Assembly (NCBI GenBank): GCA_026214975.1
Contig: CM047815.1
Coordinates: forward strand, 80,682,800-80,746,799
Direction of reading: 5' to 3'
Source of the DNA: Gentiana macrophylla
Taxonomy: Eukaryota; Streptophyta; Magnoliopsida; Gentianales; Gentianaceae
DNA: 64,000 nucleotides
In this document: piece after piece, positions 11,271 through 23,560 of the stretch
How positions within the stretch are numbered: position 1 is the stretch's first letter
How the letters are laid out: every line of letters starts with the position of its first letter
Made by a program: the position numbers and the translations under genes
The notes under the pieces: generated by a model
Database searches by the model: none
Told to the model about the DNA's origin: nothing
Seen by the model: only the letters and a program-made list of their open reading frames with translations

Positions 11271-12871
11271 TGTTCACGGATTTTATCAACAAAGCAAGCA
11301 AGCAATAGAATTTATAAATCCGGTTTTTCCTCAAGTATAAGGATCGTAGTATAGAGGTTGATACCGGGTCGATCTTACGGGGAACTGGCGATTGTTAACC
11401 CTAGTTTTTGTCTAATCAAATTATGTCACGAAAAACTAATCTAAACAAATGGATAAAACTAAACGAAATCGAAAACAAACTTAACTAAAACGTAAAAGCG
11501 ACGAAGATATGATCTAAAGCCGGAAAGATACGGGTTGCGAACTATTTAAACTAAAACTAATATGAAATAAAAGTAACTAATCTAGACAATTCAAGTTTCA
11601 CGAGGATTAAATTCAAGTTTTAACGAGCAAGCGAGCGATTGATCCACCTATCCTAACAAGTATCAATTCCTATCTCGATTATATTGCGTTTTCTAACCAA
11701 GTTGTGATTTCACCTTGTCTAAAACATGAACCCTTATTTCTTAGGTAATTCACCTATTAATCTTTATCTTTCGATCTAAGATTAACGATTTTACTAATCA
11801 AAGGTGTAAACTTAAACCTAGCAATCTAACCTATTAACTCTCGTTATGATAGATTAAACAACTATTCCTTATCATGGTGATCTAAGGCTTATAGAGACTT
11901 TCATCAACATAAGACAATCATGACATGCAAATCTTTCAATACAATTGCAATTAGATAATATAAACATGCATAAAGGAAACAACTTTAGGTAAAACTCACA
12001 ATATAATCGCAGAAACGAAATCAAAACGTGTTGGATGGCTTCACAATGCTCGTTTGATGAAGCTTAGCCTCTCAACATCCTCTGGAAACTCGAAATTGCA
12101 GGAAAAACTAACATAAAACTGCCTACTTTTAATCTAGAATTTGGAGCATAAAAACTGGAATAAAAGAAGTAAAACGCAGCCTAAAGCCGCCCCTAGGTTT
12201 AGGGTTTGAATAATGAGTATATGGTATCCTTAAGGTAGAGAAAACGCGCCGTATATATAAAAACAAAGCGGCGCTGCTAAGTCGGCCGAAGGACGCCCGT
12301 CCATTCTTGTGAACGCCCGTCCATTCTTGTGAACGCCCGTCCGGATGGATTTGGACTTGCTTGAGGCGCCCGTCCACTCAGCGTCAAACTCTCTCAGATC
12401 AAATTTCTCAAATGGGCGCTGTTTGGAGATGGTGGGCGCTCGTCCGATAAACTTGGAAAAACTCGTATTGATTCCATCAGCGGGCCTTTGTCGATCAGGA
12501 CGAGGACTTGGACGTTCGTTCAAATTCGACTTCATCTTGATTTTTCCATTTTTATCTCTTTTTCTTCAATGTAAATCATCATTATCTCTTCCTCTTTAAT
12601 TAAATCCGACTTGATCATCTTTGAATCACCTATTGAGCTCGAATTTGTGCATCTATAACGCATGAAAATATCGCAAAATGTAATAATGTCCAACTAAATA
12701 TAAATTCATCAATAAAACGCATAAATTGACTAATTTTGTGATTAACTTATTAAAGCCACCACATGCTCAATATTTCCATCTAAACACTTATTTTCTTATG
12801 CAAATAATACAAATACGGGGGAAATTATCATAAAATATAGCGTTATAAATCGTATAAATCCATCCTTAACA
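11271..12871 (-). repeat. Athila 3' LTR (left copy)
   Basis: This 1601-bp terminal repeat reads TGTTCACGG to CCTTAACA on the plus strand. It matches 24155-25762. It carries a cluster of GGACG-SS-CGTCC motifs at 12291-12510, including 2.6 copies of a 20-bp unit (12291-12342). A TATATATA stretch at 12250-12259 could serve as TATA box on the minus strand. ORFs on either strand here are chance. Confidence 0.92.
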
Positions 12872-14297
12872 ACTCCCCCACACTTAAGCTTTTGCTCGTC
12901 CCGAGCAAAACAAAACGAAAACCAAGGCTCGGAAAAAGATAGACATCTCAGACGATATAGCATAGATCCAATAAATCAGAGGTTCACCACTGTGTGTGTG
13001 CAAAGCCATAGAAAACTTCCACTAAATCCGAACTTGAGAAACTCAAAGCAAAACTAGCTAATACCCCCTTCAAACTAGAGATAAATGACACTCATAAGAT
13101 GTACCCTACAAACGTGACATATCCCGAAAAGGATGATCGAATATATCTAGGGCCTTTCTGAAATACTCAGAGGATAATCCCTATAGCATATCTATCAGTT
13201 TCTACTGGGGATAAGATAGACGATTACTTAGTCCTTCATTCATTTCATAACACTTCATTAGTTGATTTAACTATTTTCACTTTTAAACGCACATCAGAAT
13301 GAGCTATTGCCCTGTCATAGCAGAATAGGATATTCGAGATATACCCTACCTTACTCCAATCATAAGGCAGCTTCTTCTGACTGTCGTGAGCTTTTAGTCA
13401 TCATAGTGGTATAGGACATACGTGGTATACCCTACCGCACTCAAATCATCGACTAGCTTTCGACACACCCAATTAATTCATATATTTTTCAACTTTTTCT
13501 TTTGACAATAAGTTACGTGTGACTTATCACATTCAAACCTCAGATATTCACAATATAACATATCTCGGATCTAAATACAAACTATCATAAATCTCAAGAT
13601 ATGTACGTAGCACTAAGCACATGACTTATAAGAAAATCAGAAATCACTCGTCCAGAAGGGATATAACTTTATAAATTAGCTCATCATTCACTATGGCTCG
13701 TGAAAAATAGATCTCACGTGAAACAACTAACCTATCAAACATATGATATATAGCTTGGATGACTATAAAAATAACGAACAAAGATTATGCCTTGCTTACT
13801 CGGGACAAAACAAAAACAAAAATGTCAAAAAATTTCGAAAATTCTAACTCATTTTGCATAGAAACATAACGAATTAAGCAAATGTGCAGATACATATCAA
13901 ATCATGATCATTCCCCTCCCCCACACTTAAATATCAACATGTCCTCATGTTGTGCAGAAAGTAAATAGAGAAAGAACTTAGCTGATTTTAACAGATCCTC
14001 GAATCGTCGATCAGGCCGGAGCTTACGTAGTGACACTGAGAACTCGGAACCATACAATGTAGCTCGACAAAACCTCTAAAAATATACCTGCACGACTTGA
14101 CAAACACGGAAACATCTCGGGGAAAACGGGGAATTATACCAGAATGAAAAGATATAGCAAAACCGAATAATATCAAAAGATGAAACATTGAACACATCCA
14201 CAAGTTGAAACAAAGTAGAAATGAAAGTACTGATGCCTTATGGCTTACAAGATCCATCCGAAAGAATAAATAGTAGCTAATTGAAAAGTACAACGAA
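12872..14297 (-). other. Athila spacer between ORF3 and 3' LTR, with polypurine tracts
   Basis: No coding signal is seen. On the minus strand a purine run AAGTGTGGGGGAG (12890-12874) directly precedes the 3' LTR and is the likely plus-strand primer. A second, nearly identical run, AAGTGTGGGGGAGGGGAATG (13929-13910), lies about 1 kb upstream and may be an internal polypurine tract. The hydrophobic minus ORF at 13988-14293 lies in this spacer and is not supported. Confidence 0.65.
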
Positions 14298-15854
14298 TCA
14301 CGTAATCAAAAGTAGCAAAAATATACAATCATAGTATCTAGGACAAATCAAAATCGAAAATAGACAAATAAAATCATGACTGCCCCGGTGCCGCAGAATC
14401 ATCAGCCGGAGGTGCTCCACCCGCAGGAGAGTCAGGCTGCTCCTCATCCGAAGACGACTCAGACCCGTCCAGGACATCCACAATGGCCTGCTCAACCTCA
14501 TCGAATATACGTAATCGATGACGCTTGGATCGAAGACTCTATCGTCCCTCGGCTGCCGGCCCTCACTGATACACTTCAGAATCGTCAAAATGTTGTTTTG
14601 TGTAGTCCGAATATCCTCCATCCAGATTCCATTACCTTTGCTGGCCATACTCAACCTCAACCGGACTGAGGGAGATAAAGTAGGAAGTGAGGATGCTCGA
14701 GGTGGGGCCGAAGAAGAACCAGGCTCACGCGGTGCCTCCGTCTTGAAATGTCCTGAAGACTTACCCTTTTCCCTCTGTATAGGCCTCGGGTTCTTCGGTT
14801 TATGATCCGCTCCATACTCAGGCACACCGGCATCAAGACACAAACTGTGAATCAGGTGAGGGATAATCAAGCTACGTGTATAAATCTTCTGATTGATAGC
14901 TACCTCATCGTATAACGCTTGTCCCACATTCACATCTAGGCCAAAAGTCAACGCATAAAGCATGCCTAGGTCACCAATATGAAAATGCGTCAAGTTGTTC
15001 TTTGGTAACAACCGACTCTGAATAAACCTACACTGGACTTTCCAATCCTCCGTCCAGGTAGTGGTGACTAACTCTTTCCGGTCTCCACCCGGCCTCAATG
15101 TCCAAGCCACGTCCGGGCAAACTCTCAACCTCAACTCCTCCAAAGGATCTCGCCCCGTACTCTGTCTATGAACAATCTCTTCCTTATAATCCCGTCCCTC
15201 AAAAGCCGCCAAGTTATACTTCTGATTAATCACCTCCGGCATAAACGGAACGTCCACCCCTCGAACCACAACTACCCCCGTCTCCAAGTCGGTCTCCGAG
15301 CAATTAGCGTAAAATTCCTGAACTAGGGAACCATTGACCGGGGTGGTCGGGATCGTCATCAAGGCATCCCATTTCCGGTCTTTTAGCAACTTGACGAAAC
15401 CCGGGTCTACCTTCGCCTCCAATGTAGCCCTCTCAATCAACATGGTTCTCGAGAAATAGTGTTTAGTATAAGCGTTGTGGGCTCTAGGGTTCACGAATCT
15501 ACGAGGCATAGGCATAGGGGCTACGGTTTTTGCTTTTTTCCTAGGTTGTGCAACCCTAGTCTCCACCGGTTCCTCTTCCCGAGGAGCATCCATAGCCTCC
15601 TCAACCCAAGACGATGCTCCACCTCTCTGAGCTCTAGGCATCCTCACCAAGGGGATATCATCGTCTGTCTCAGATCCCGAATTTGGCTCATCTCTCAATG
15701 TGGCCCTAGTTTGGGTGGCTCTATGGGGCCGCTCTCGAATGCTAACACCTCGGTTCGGATCAACTAAGGTGGGGTCAAACCCTTTACGTTTCTTCCCGGC
15801 CTCCCTAGCCACATCCTTACCATGTCGCTTCACTACCGCCTTCTTATGAACCAT
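14298..15854 (-). CDS. Athila ORF3, accessory protein downstream of integrase
   Basis: An open frame of 518 codons starts at an ATG at 15854. The N-terminal 120 residues are basic and rich in Arg and Ser, with a probable nuclear-localisation-like KKRK patch. The centre (residues about 125-330) has features of the family annotated as putative plant transposon protein, including QEFYANC and VRGVDVPFMPEVIN. This ORF sits where Athila elements carry a third, sometimes called env-like, frame. Its function is unknown. A one-base shift near 14510 diverts the C-terminus. The alternative frame ends at 14374-14376 with an acidic Ser/Asp/Glu/Pro-rich tail, probably the native end. Confidence 0.75.
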   Translation of the reverse strand: MVHKKAVVKRHGKDVAREAGKKRKGFDPTLVDPNRGVSIRERPHRATQTRATLRDEPNSGSETDDDIPLVRMPRAQRGGASSWVEEAMDAPREEEPVETRVAQPRKKAKTVAPMPMPRRFVNPRAHNAYTKHYFSRTMLIERATLEAKVDPGFVKLLKDRKWDALMTIPTTPVNGSLVQEFYANCSETDLETGVVVVRGVDVPFMPEVINQKYNLAAFEGRDYKEEIVHRQSTGRDPLEELRLRVCPDVAWTLRPGGDRKELVTTTWTEDWKVQCRFIQSRLLPKNNLTHFHIGDLGMLYALTFGLDVNVGQALYDEVAINQKIYTRSLIIPHLIHSLCLDAGVPEYGADHKPKNPRPIQREKGKSSGHFKTEAPREPGSSSAPPRASSLPTLSPSVRLRLSMASKGNGIWMEDIRTTQNNILTILKCISEGRQPRDDRVFDPSVIDYVYSMRLSRPLWMSWTGLSRLRMRSSLTLLRVEHLRLMILRHRGSHDFICLFSILICPRYYDCIFLLLLIT

Positions 15855-16880
15855 GATTCACTCCTAGACTAAACCAAAACAATCCCAATTCAAAACAAGG
15901 CACCCGTTTAACATCCAAATCGGGATTTCAAAACAACCAAACCACCAACCACAACCATCATCAGCACCAAACAACCCATTCATCATCCATCACAACACCA
16001 CAACACAGTAACAGAGTAGAAAGAAACCACAAGACCAGAAAAAAAACGAATTAAGGTAATATTCAAGTGAACGAGCCGACCCAAAGATCGAACTCACAAA
16101 AACGTGAATAAAATCTAGAAAAGTATTTACTAACTTACCAAGTAAGGTGAGTAGATGCTGATCGAGATGAAAATCAGTCCGAACAACACCCATGTGGCTT
16201 CCAAAATCGGATCTTTTCCTCAAAAAGTCGGACTGAAGAGGGCTCTGATTCTCCAAAAAGATGGTGTGTTGGGGAATTTGGCTTTGAAAATCAAAGAGAG
16301 GGGGGCAAGAGCGGTCTATAGCAATTTGAATCGCTTGAAATGGTTTAGAATCGAAGATTCTAGGGCAAAAGGAGGGGGAAAGGTCGGTTTTCGCGTTTGA
16401 AATCCTGAAGAATGAGGTTTCATGGAAGGAGGGGGTATATATAGACAGATGTGGGACGCTCATCCAACTCAGTGGACGGGCGTCCAGCTGGAAATTTATA
16501 TGAACTGGACGGGCGTCCTGATTTTCAGACGCTCGTCCAAACATTTGAAAACTGAATAGGATTGGAGGGAAATAATCGGACGGGCATCCAAAATGTTGGA
16601 CGGGCGTCCAAGAGATACACAGCGAGGCACGGACGTCTGCACCTGCCTGACGCGGGCGTCCAATGCAGTTTCTCAACAAAATCATCAAATTTTCATGCAA
16701 TTTAAATTCGAATAAGCCGTTTCTCATTAAACTTAAATAAAACTTCAAAAATACAAATGGACATCAACGAAGTACATAAAATTACTAGAAAATAAGTAAA
16801 AACAAATAGAAAATAGTGGGTTGCCTCCCACCAAGCGCTTTTGTTTTACGTCGTTTGCTCGACGAAACAACCTAACAACG
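15855..16880 (-). other. Athila spacer upstream of ORF3
   Basis: No coding frame is supported; the long minus ORF at 15990-16748 is low-complexity and lacks domain motifs. The segment 16450-16660 holds a second cluster of GGACGGGCGTCC-type motifs (at least seven variants). The stretch 16818-16865, on the minus strand GCGCTTGGTGGGAGGCAACC, matches a motif I recognise as recurrent between ORFs of Athila-like elements. Confidence 0.55.
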
Positions 16881-17278
16881 CTAGTCATCGTAAATTTCTG
16901 ACCAATCTATCACCCGGATAAGACGGCGGAGCATGTCAATCGCCGGAGGGAAATCATATTCATCCTGCAGACCCCAGTCCTCACCAGCTACATCAACACC
17001 TCAAAAATGTTCAGCCTGCAGCACTAGCGCTAAATCTGTCAGCATCGGATCATTCAGGATTGTGTACGGACGTCCTAGAGCCGCCTGCAACTCCTCGAGA
17101 GTAAAGTCTCCACCTCCCGAACAATGGGAACAATAAGAACATAGGTGACAGTCCTGATGCGGGTAGTAATATCAAAGTCTACGTGCAACACTATAGTCCC
17201 TCCCGGTCCGTCATCTACAGTGATAAGTGGGATCCTCCTAAGGAAATGTAACTCCTCTGGTAGAACTCTGAAATCCAT
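16881..17278 (-). pseudogene. Athila small accessory ORF between pol and ORF3
   Basis: An ATG at 17278 opens MDFRVLPEELHFLRRIPL and continues into an acidic, globular-looking frame with DDGPGGTIVLHVDFD. A shift at about 17105-17125 moves to a second frame containing LEELQAALGRPYTILNDPM. That frame has one in-frame TGA near 17000 and ends at a TAG at 16881-16883. The total is about 130 codons. It is flanked on both sides by similar spacer motifs that include GCTCGAC (17429 and 16857). I do not recognise the product. The coherent amino-acid composition across the shift suggests a former real gene. Confidence 0.45.
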
Positions 17279-17450
17279 ATCTAGAAAGCACAACTAACTG
17301 ACATATACAACAAAAAGAAAACTTAGTAGACTAAACTTAAATAACTAAAACTACAAAAGCACAAAACAAAAATAACTAAAGCTAACGATATCTAGGTTGC
17401 CCCCTAGTGGCGCTATTGGTTAATGTCGTTAGCTCGACACTGTTGAAAGT

Positions 17451-19335
17451 TCAGTCTGGATCAGGCCATTTGACTTTTATGCCAGCCACTACCTCGTCTA
17501 GACTTTGATCAAGGGTTCGGCTGCAGAAACAACACTTAACACATGGGGTGAAATCTGTGATAGCTTTCCAAACACGTTTAAACTTCCCCATGGCCGACTT
17601 CTTCTTCATCTGGGTCTTCTGATGACGTTTCAGCTGACGCTCCCTCTCAAACTCTTCCATATCCCAACTACCTGCTAGAACTTCTTCAGATCGACCCCTA
17701 CCGCCATCCTCTGAAAACAGGTCGGGTGAAAACTCATCAAATCCTTCTACTTTTGTAGCACCACACTCGAGGATATCGAGGAAATGAACAATCAAAGGCT
17801 TTTCCTTGGGCTCACCAATGTAGTGCTTACACCTTTGACCATTCACTCGAAACGGTTGGTCACCATAACCTCGTAGTTCTAAAACACCTCCGGGAATAAT
17901 TTGGAGAATCTCAAAGGGACCGGACCATCGTGTCCTTAACTTTCCAGGAAACAGATGTAGCCTGGAATTATACAGAAGAACTTGTTCCCCGACTTGAAAT
18001 TCTCTCTTCTTAATCTTGGCGTCATGGAGGAGTTTCATCTTATCTTTGCTGATCCTGGCGCTTTCGTAGGCCTGGAGTCCGAATTGTCCCAACTCATGCA
18101 ATCAATTGCGATCGATGCTTACCACAAGATTGGGAATCAAAGTTCGAAACTTTGTAGCCCAATAAGCTCTATGCTCTAACTCGACTAGCGGATGACATGG
18201 CTTACCATAAACCATTTGATATGGAGATGTACCCATAGAGTCTTATAGGTGGTCCCGTATGCCCATAGTACATCATCCAACTTCAAACTCAGCCTTTTCT
18301 ATGATCATTGACCGCTTTTTCCAGGATTTTCTTAATACTTTGGTTGCTCCTTTCAACCTGACCACTAGTCATCGGGTGATATGGTGTGCCAGTCTTATGG
18401 CGAACACCATACTTTTCAAGAACTTTCTCTAGGGGTCGGTTGCAGAAATGCGTCCCTTCATCACTGATCAAGGCACGTGGACATCCAAACCTCACGAAGA
18501 TGTTTTTCTTTAGAAATTTCATGACCGTCTTATGATCATTGTGAGGAGTGGCTTGAGCCTCCACCCATTTAGACACGTAATCCACGCAGACTAAGATGTA
18601 TTTGTTTCCACAAGATGATGGGAATGGTCCCATAAAATCGATACCCCATACATCAAAGACTTCGCATTCTAGGATGGGTTTCAATGGAATGTCGAAACGC
18701 CTTGTTAAAGTTCTGGTTCTTTGGCATCTATCACAAGCTTTACAGAAAGCTTCTGTGTCCTTAAAGATCGTGGGCCAATAGAAACCGGATTGGAAGATCT
18801 TAGCAACGATTTTCCAAGGACCAAAGTGACCACCAGTGGGTCCACTGTGGCACTGCTCAATAATATCGCGCTGCTCAGATTATGGAACACATCTTCTAAG
18901 CAAACCATCTTTACAGATCTTAAAAAGATAAGGTTCATCCCAAATGAAAGATTTCAAATTAGAGAAGAACTTTTTCTTCTCCTGATAGGACAATTCTGGA
19001 TCAAGATATCGGGCATGAAGGTAATTTACAATGGAAGAATACCCTGGAACATCTGGAGCGCAGCCATCGATAAACATAATGTTTTCTAGAGGAAAGTAAA
19101 GATCTATATCTTCTGGATCGTCCTTTTCCTCACTGAACATTCTCGAAACGTGATCAGCCACTACATTTTCACTGCCCTTTTTGTCTTTAATTTGAACGTC
19201 AAACTCTTGTAGTGGTCGTGATCCAATGCGAGGGCGCGGTTTAGCCTCTTTCTTAGTCATCGATATCGCATAAGCAGCGTGATCACCCACACAATCACTT
19301 GAGCGCCTAACAAGTAACTCACGAAACTTGTCCAT
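17451..19335 (-). pseudogene. Athila integrase and end of RNase H
   Basis: From right to left on the minus strand: an RNase H C-terminal frame (19335-18880) with KDKKGSENVVADHVSRM; then the integrase zinc region with HHCC, in a shifted frame at about 18840-18720 (GGHFGPWKI, CKACDRC). The integrase core at 18684-18289 shows DVWGIDFMGPF, ISDEGTHF and SGQVERSN, the three catalytic residues. A C-terminal frame (18101-17451) holds VGEQVLLYNSRLHLFPGKL and WSGPFEI, typical of Gypsy integrase ends. It is followed by about 120 residues of charged tail to the TGA at 17451. Frameshifts separate the pieces. Confidence 0.85.
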
Positions 19336-19653
19336 AGCAAAGACTACGCCAATAATTCCTTTTCGGTAGTATCATAGTTAACTTGAGAAGGATTCAATGT
19401 GTGATCATGTAATAGATTGGCTGAAATTTCCTTTGATTTTTGTCCAAAAACAAGTACTCAATCGCATAGTTGGATGCGTCGCACATAAGCTCAAAAGGTA
19501 GATTCCAACAGCGATATAAGAATTGGAGCGAGAGATTAAACGGTCCTTAAACTCCTCAAACGCTTGCTTGCAATCCTCATCAAAATTGAACTCAACGTCT
19601 TCCTTTAGTAAAGTAGATAGGGGCTTGGCTATCTTGGAGAAGTCCTGAATGAA

Positions 19654-20875
19654 TCATCTGTAGAAACCGACATGTCCAAGAAAGCCTCTCACTTCACGCA
19701 CATTCTTGGGATAACTCATCTTCTCGATAGCTTCTACTTTTGCCCTGTCAACTTCTATACCCTTGGCGGAGATCTTGTGGCCAAGAACTATTCCCTCATC
19801 AACCATGAAATGGCATTTTTCCCAATTGAGCACTAAGTTCTTTTCCACACATCTGGATAACACTTGATCAAGATTGTCAAGACAATCATCAAAAGACTGA
19901 CCAAAGACCGAAAAATCGTCCATAAAGATTTCCATACACTTTTCTACTAGCCCGTCAAAGATAGCCAGCATACATCTTTGGAATGTAGCTGGGGCATTGC
20001 AGAGACCAAATGGCATTCGCCTGTAGGCGAATGTACCATAATGGCAAGTGAAAGTGGTCTTTTATTGGTCAGCTGGATCAATGGGTATCTGGAAGTATCC
20101 TGAATATCCATCTAGGAAGCAGTAGAATTCGTGTCCCGCCAGACGCTCGAGCATCTGGTCAATGATTGGAAGGGGAAAATGATCTTTCATGGTTACCTCT
20201 TTGAGATTTCGATAATCGATGCAGACTCTGTAACCAGTGACAAGTCTCAATGCTATTTCCTCTCCCTTCTCATTCTTCTCAATCGTAATTCCACCTTTCT
20301 TGGGAACTACTCGAGTCGGGAAACCCATTCACTATCAGCGATGGCATAAATGATTCCCATGTCCAGAAGTTTGATGATTTCTTTCTTAACCACCTCTTGC
20401 ATATGAGGGTTGAGCCTCCTCTGGGGCTGTCTAACACATTTCGCACCCTCATTAGTCTTGATCTTGTGCATACAGATGTCCGGAGATATCCTCTCGATAT
20501 CTCTCTACTTGCCACCCAAAGGCTTTCCGTTCTTTTCAAGACGTTTATTAACTTCATTTCTTCTAGTCGAGACAGCTTGGCAGATATAATCAATGGAAGC
20601 TTATCACCTTCTCTTAAAAACACATACTTTAGATGTTTAGGTAACGGCTTCAGTACTAGATCTGCAGGGGGGTCTTCCAAACTTGATTTAAGATCTCCAC
20701 TTTTTAACTCAACATCGTTGAGTTTACTTAGTGGTCCCACTGCCAAAGCTTCTCCTTCCAGCAACTCATCCATAAATTCAGCTTCTAACTGCTCTAGACT
20801 TACCACAACATGATTATTCAAATTATCAACCAGTCGCTCATACTCAGTTGCAACAGCCATTACTTGCTTTTCCAT
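19654..20875 (-). pseudogene. Athila reverse transcriptase
   Basis: The RT frames at 20328-20062 and 20016-19654 carry YRVCIDYRNLKEVT, FYCFLDGYSGYFQIPI, MPFGLCNAPATFQRCM and the catalytic FMDD at 19915-19926. In this last motif Phe stands where Tyr is common. The upstream frame 20875-20279 contains the protease-RT linker with HLKYVFLREGDKLPLII. The short gap at 20061-20017 contains a TAA in frame and a shift. RT copies element RNA to DNA in the cytoplasmic particle. RNase H follows between 19653 and 19336 in broken frames. Confidence 0.88.
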
Positions 20876-21779
20876 TAAATCATCAAAGTCATCAGACGTA
20901 TCCTCAATGGAAAACCGGTTGGAGGACCAGAGGGTATTTGAATGGATTTGGAGACATTATAGCTTACCTCTTGATCACCAACACGGATCGTCACTCGCCC
21001 ACCATCGCAGTCAATGAGGGCTCTAGTTGAGACAAAAGGGTCTTCCAAGAATCGGGGGACATTTTCATCTTTTTCAATGTCTAGGGGCGTACCAATCAAC
21101 GGGAAAGGTAAATCATCGATTTGAACTAGTACGTCTTTTAAGATTCCCGCCGCTTTCTTAGAAGACCTATCAAAGAAATTGCAAATTCATGGTAGTGGGT
21201 TCTAGAAGATCAATTAAACCAAATTGTTTACACAGACAATGGCATGAGGCTTATAGACGCACCCAGGTCACACAAAGAGTTAGGGAAGACCAGGCCTCCC
21301 ATTAACACTGTAAGCACGAACTTTCCAGGGTCACCTCTCTTGGTTGGTAAGTTTTCATAATTAATCATTGAACAATCCTCACCAATCAGCCTCTCCATGT
21401 CTGACAACTTCCTTTTCGAAGAAACAACATCCTTGATAAATTTTGTATACTTAGGCATTTCAACCAAGACCTCGGATAATGGAAGATTTACCTGAGTATT
21501 TTTCAAGAGATTCAGCACCTTTTCATACTTCTTATCTTCACTCAAAGGGATGTTGCTCTTTCTTGGTGGAAATGGAAGCTTTTTCAAGTCACTCTCAGAA
21601 AAGACTTTCTTTGAGGATGAACTGATAGCTTTGTCTTCCAAATCCTTCCACCTTACTACCTTCTCATTCTTCTTACTCGTCAGGGGATCAGCCTCCTGAC
21701 TCTCACTTGTTTCTTCATTCCTCAGGGGTTCAGCCACCTGAGGACTTCCAACTCTTTCACCTCTCAGGGGATCAGCCAC
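20876..21779 (-). pseudogene. Athila protease region
   Basis: The frame 21779-21228 ends in CDLGASISLMPLSV. The DLGAS at about 21269-21255 is the aspartic-protease active site in the form usual for Athila, with the catalytic Asp codon at 21267-21269. After a shift near 21230-21100, the frame 21099-20875 shows DIEKDENVP and ALIDCDGGRVTIRVGD, the C-terminal half of the protease fold. The N-terminal part (21779-21650) contains three degenerate direct repeats of about 40 bp built on GGGGATCAGCC...CCTGA. Confidence 0.78.
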
Positions 21780-21903
21780 CTGAGTATTCTCTTTCGGCCA
21801 AGGGGAGTGTAGGTGCTCAGCTTCCCCTCCTGCCTTATCAATGGCAGGAGGGGCTAGTGGTTTCCCTGGTGGGAAGGACCACTAACTTGAGTACCGCTTA
21901 GAT

Positions 21904-23560
21904 TCATTGCACCGCCTCTTCTTCTACCGTATGGAATTGATGGTACGAGGTCGAAGACATTGGCCATTGTTCAAGTCGGTTTGAGCAACTTGACCACCCT
22001 TCGGATTCTTCTCGGTGAAATCGGCGGCTGCCCTGGGGTCTTGAAGCTAACTGCTCAGCCAGTTGTCCAATTTGCCTCTCAAGGTTCCTATTTGTAGTCA
22101 TCAGGAGTTGGATACTTTTATTTTGCTCCTTCAATTTAGCTTCAAGGTTGTTAGATTGGGAGGGGCCTTGAGAGTTTTGGAAATTTTGAGCATAGAAATG
22201 GTCGGGCCGACTTTGAAATTGAGAATTTGAATTGGAAGGCCAATTCTGATTGAATCTCTGAGTAGGATTGGAAAAATTTGAGTTTTGGTTCTGATTAAAA
22301 CCAGGGTTTCTATTGAAATTTTGATTCGAATTAAAATTCAATTAGGATTGAAATCGAAGATTGATTAAACCCGTGGTTTTGGAAATTATTCGGCCGTAAA
22401 CTTGATTAGACCTTTGATTGTTCTCGCCATAGAACGCATTTATACGCATTCCGCCTGCTCATAGGACAAATTTAGATGTGTGCCCCACCTCGTCACAATT
22501 CGACTTGATTACAATGTCCATAATCATGAACAACATTCACTTGATAAGGTGCGCGGGGATTGAATTGAAACCGCCAATCATGTGGCGGTCGACAAAGAGC
22601 TTTCGCGCAGCATGTAACCTGAGGTTCGTGGAAAAGAAAAGTTTGATTTATCGGATTTGAAACTTGAGATGCCGCCATCCGCTTCAAAAGACGGCGATCA
22701 AACTTTGCATGTTTACCTCCTCTACCTTAGGAGGAGGGGGTGCTTGAATGGCTTGATAAGAGGGGTAGAGTTGTATTTTGCAATGTCCTCAAACAAAGGC
22801 CCATCCTCATCAAAGCGTTTTCTTAAATGCCCCACTGTGATGAACTATTGACCATGCCTTTTGTAAGCTCGGTCAATCCACTAAGAAAGTGTTGACTTGC
22901 CTTTGCAAATGCAAGCCATGGTGGGGACACTTTCTAAGCAGAGACTTGAATCTTTTCCAACAATCGAAAAGGATTCATTCTCTTTCGATAGAAAGTGAAT
23001 ATGTCGCTTAAACACTCAATGCTTTTGAAGGTGGGAAATATTGACTTAAAAATTCTTTTCAAGCTCGGCCCAGGTGGTAATAGATTCAGAGGAGAGAAGT
23101 ATACCACCTTTAGCTTCTCCTTTAGAGAAAATGGGAACAGCTTTTAGTTTAATGGCATCCTCACTTACTCCTTGGATGCGTGTAGTCTTGCATATCTCTA
23201 AGAACGTATGTAAGTGAGTGTGGGGATTCTCTCGATCGATAACCAGGAAAATAGATGCATGCTTTGCATCATCCGAATGAGTCCCGGTTTTAGCTCGAAG
23301 GTCTGTGCAGTTATGGCTGGAATAACAATAGCCGGGTTGACTTTGACTTTGCCTGACATGGCGTAGTCTGCCAACGTACGCCTATCATTAGCAGCCATTA
23401 TTACAAAATCAGTGATTTCCTTGGCTAGCTGATCCTCAAGATCTTGCTCGGCTCTGTCTGCTAGAACCGCAGAACGGAAAATCCGCCTGTTTGGCCGGAC
23501 TACGGTTCGCTCGGGGTCAGAGGTGTATAGTAACGGTCCCTTTTGACTCTGAGTTTGCAT
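21904..23560 (-). pseudogene. Athila gag
   Basis: An ATG at 23560 opens MQTQSQKGPLLYTSDPER. The first frame (to 23198) includes the conserved FELKPGLIRMMQ segment of Athila gag. The middle (23200-22350) is scattered over frames by indels. The C-terminal part (22341-21904) is extremely Asn/Gln/Phe-rich and then has a coiled-coil-like stretch, LERQIGQLAEQLASRPQGS. The zinc-knuckle region near 22500 is degraded. Gag is the structural particle protein. Confidence 0.75.

Noticed and set aside
12291..12342. Possible CRISPR-like array of 20-bp repeats
   Set aside because: Only 2.6 head-to-tail units without spacers, inside a plant LTR; it is a minisatellite.
13988..14293. Hydrophobic minus-strand ORF as a membrane protein
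   Set aside because: It lies in the Athila spacer, overlaps no known gene position, and its composition follows from T-rich sequence.
14298..14376. Hydrophobic C-terminus of ORF3 as a transmembrane anchor
   Set aside because: It arises only after a one-base shift near 14510. The alternative frame gives an acidic tail and an earlier stop.
15990..16748. 252-codon minus ORF in the Athila spacer
   Set aside because: No domain or motif. It runs through the palindrome-motif cluster and low-complexity DNA.
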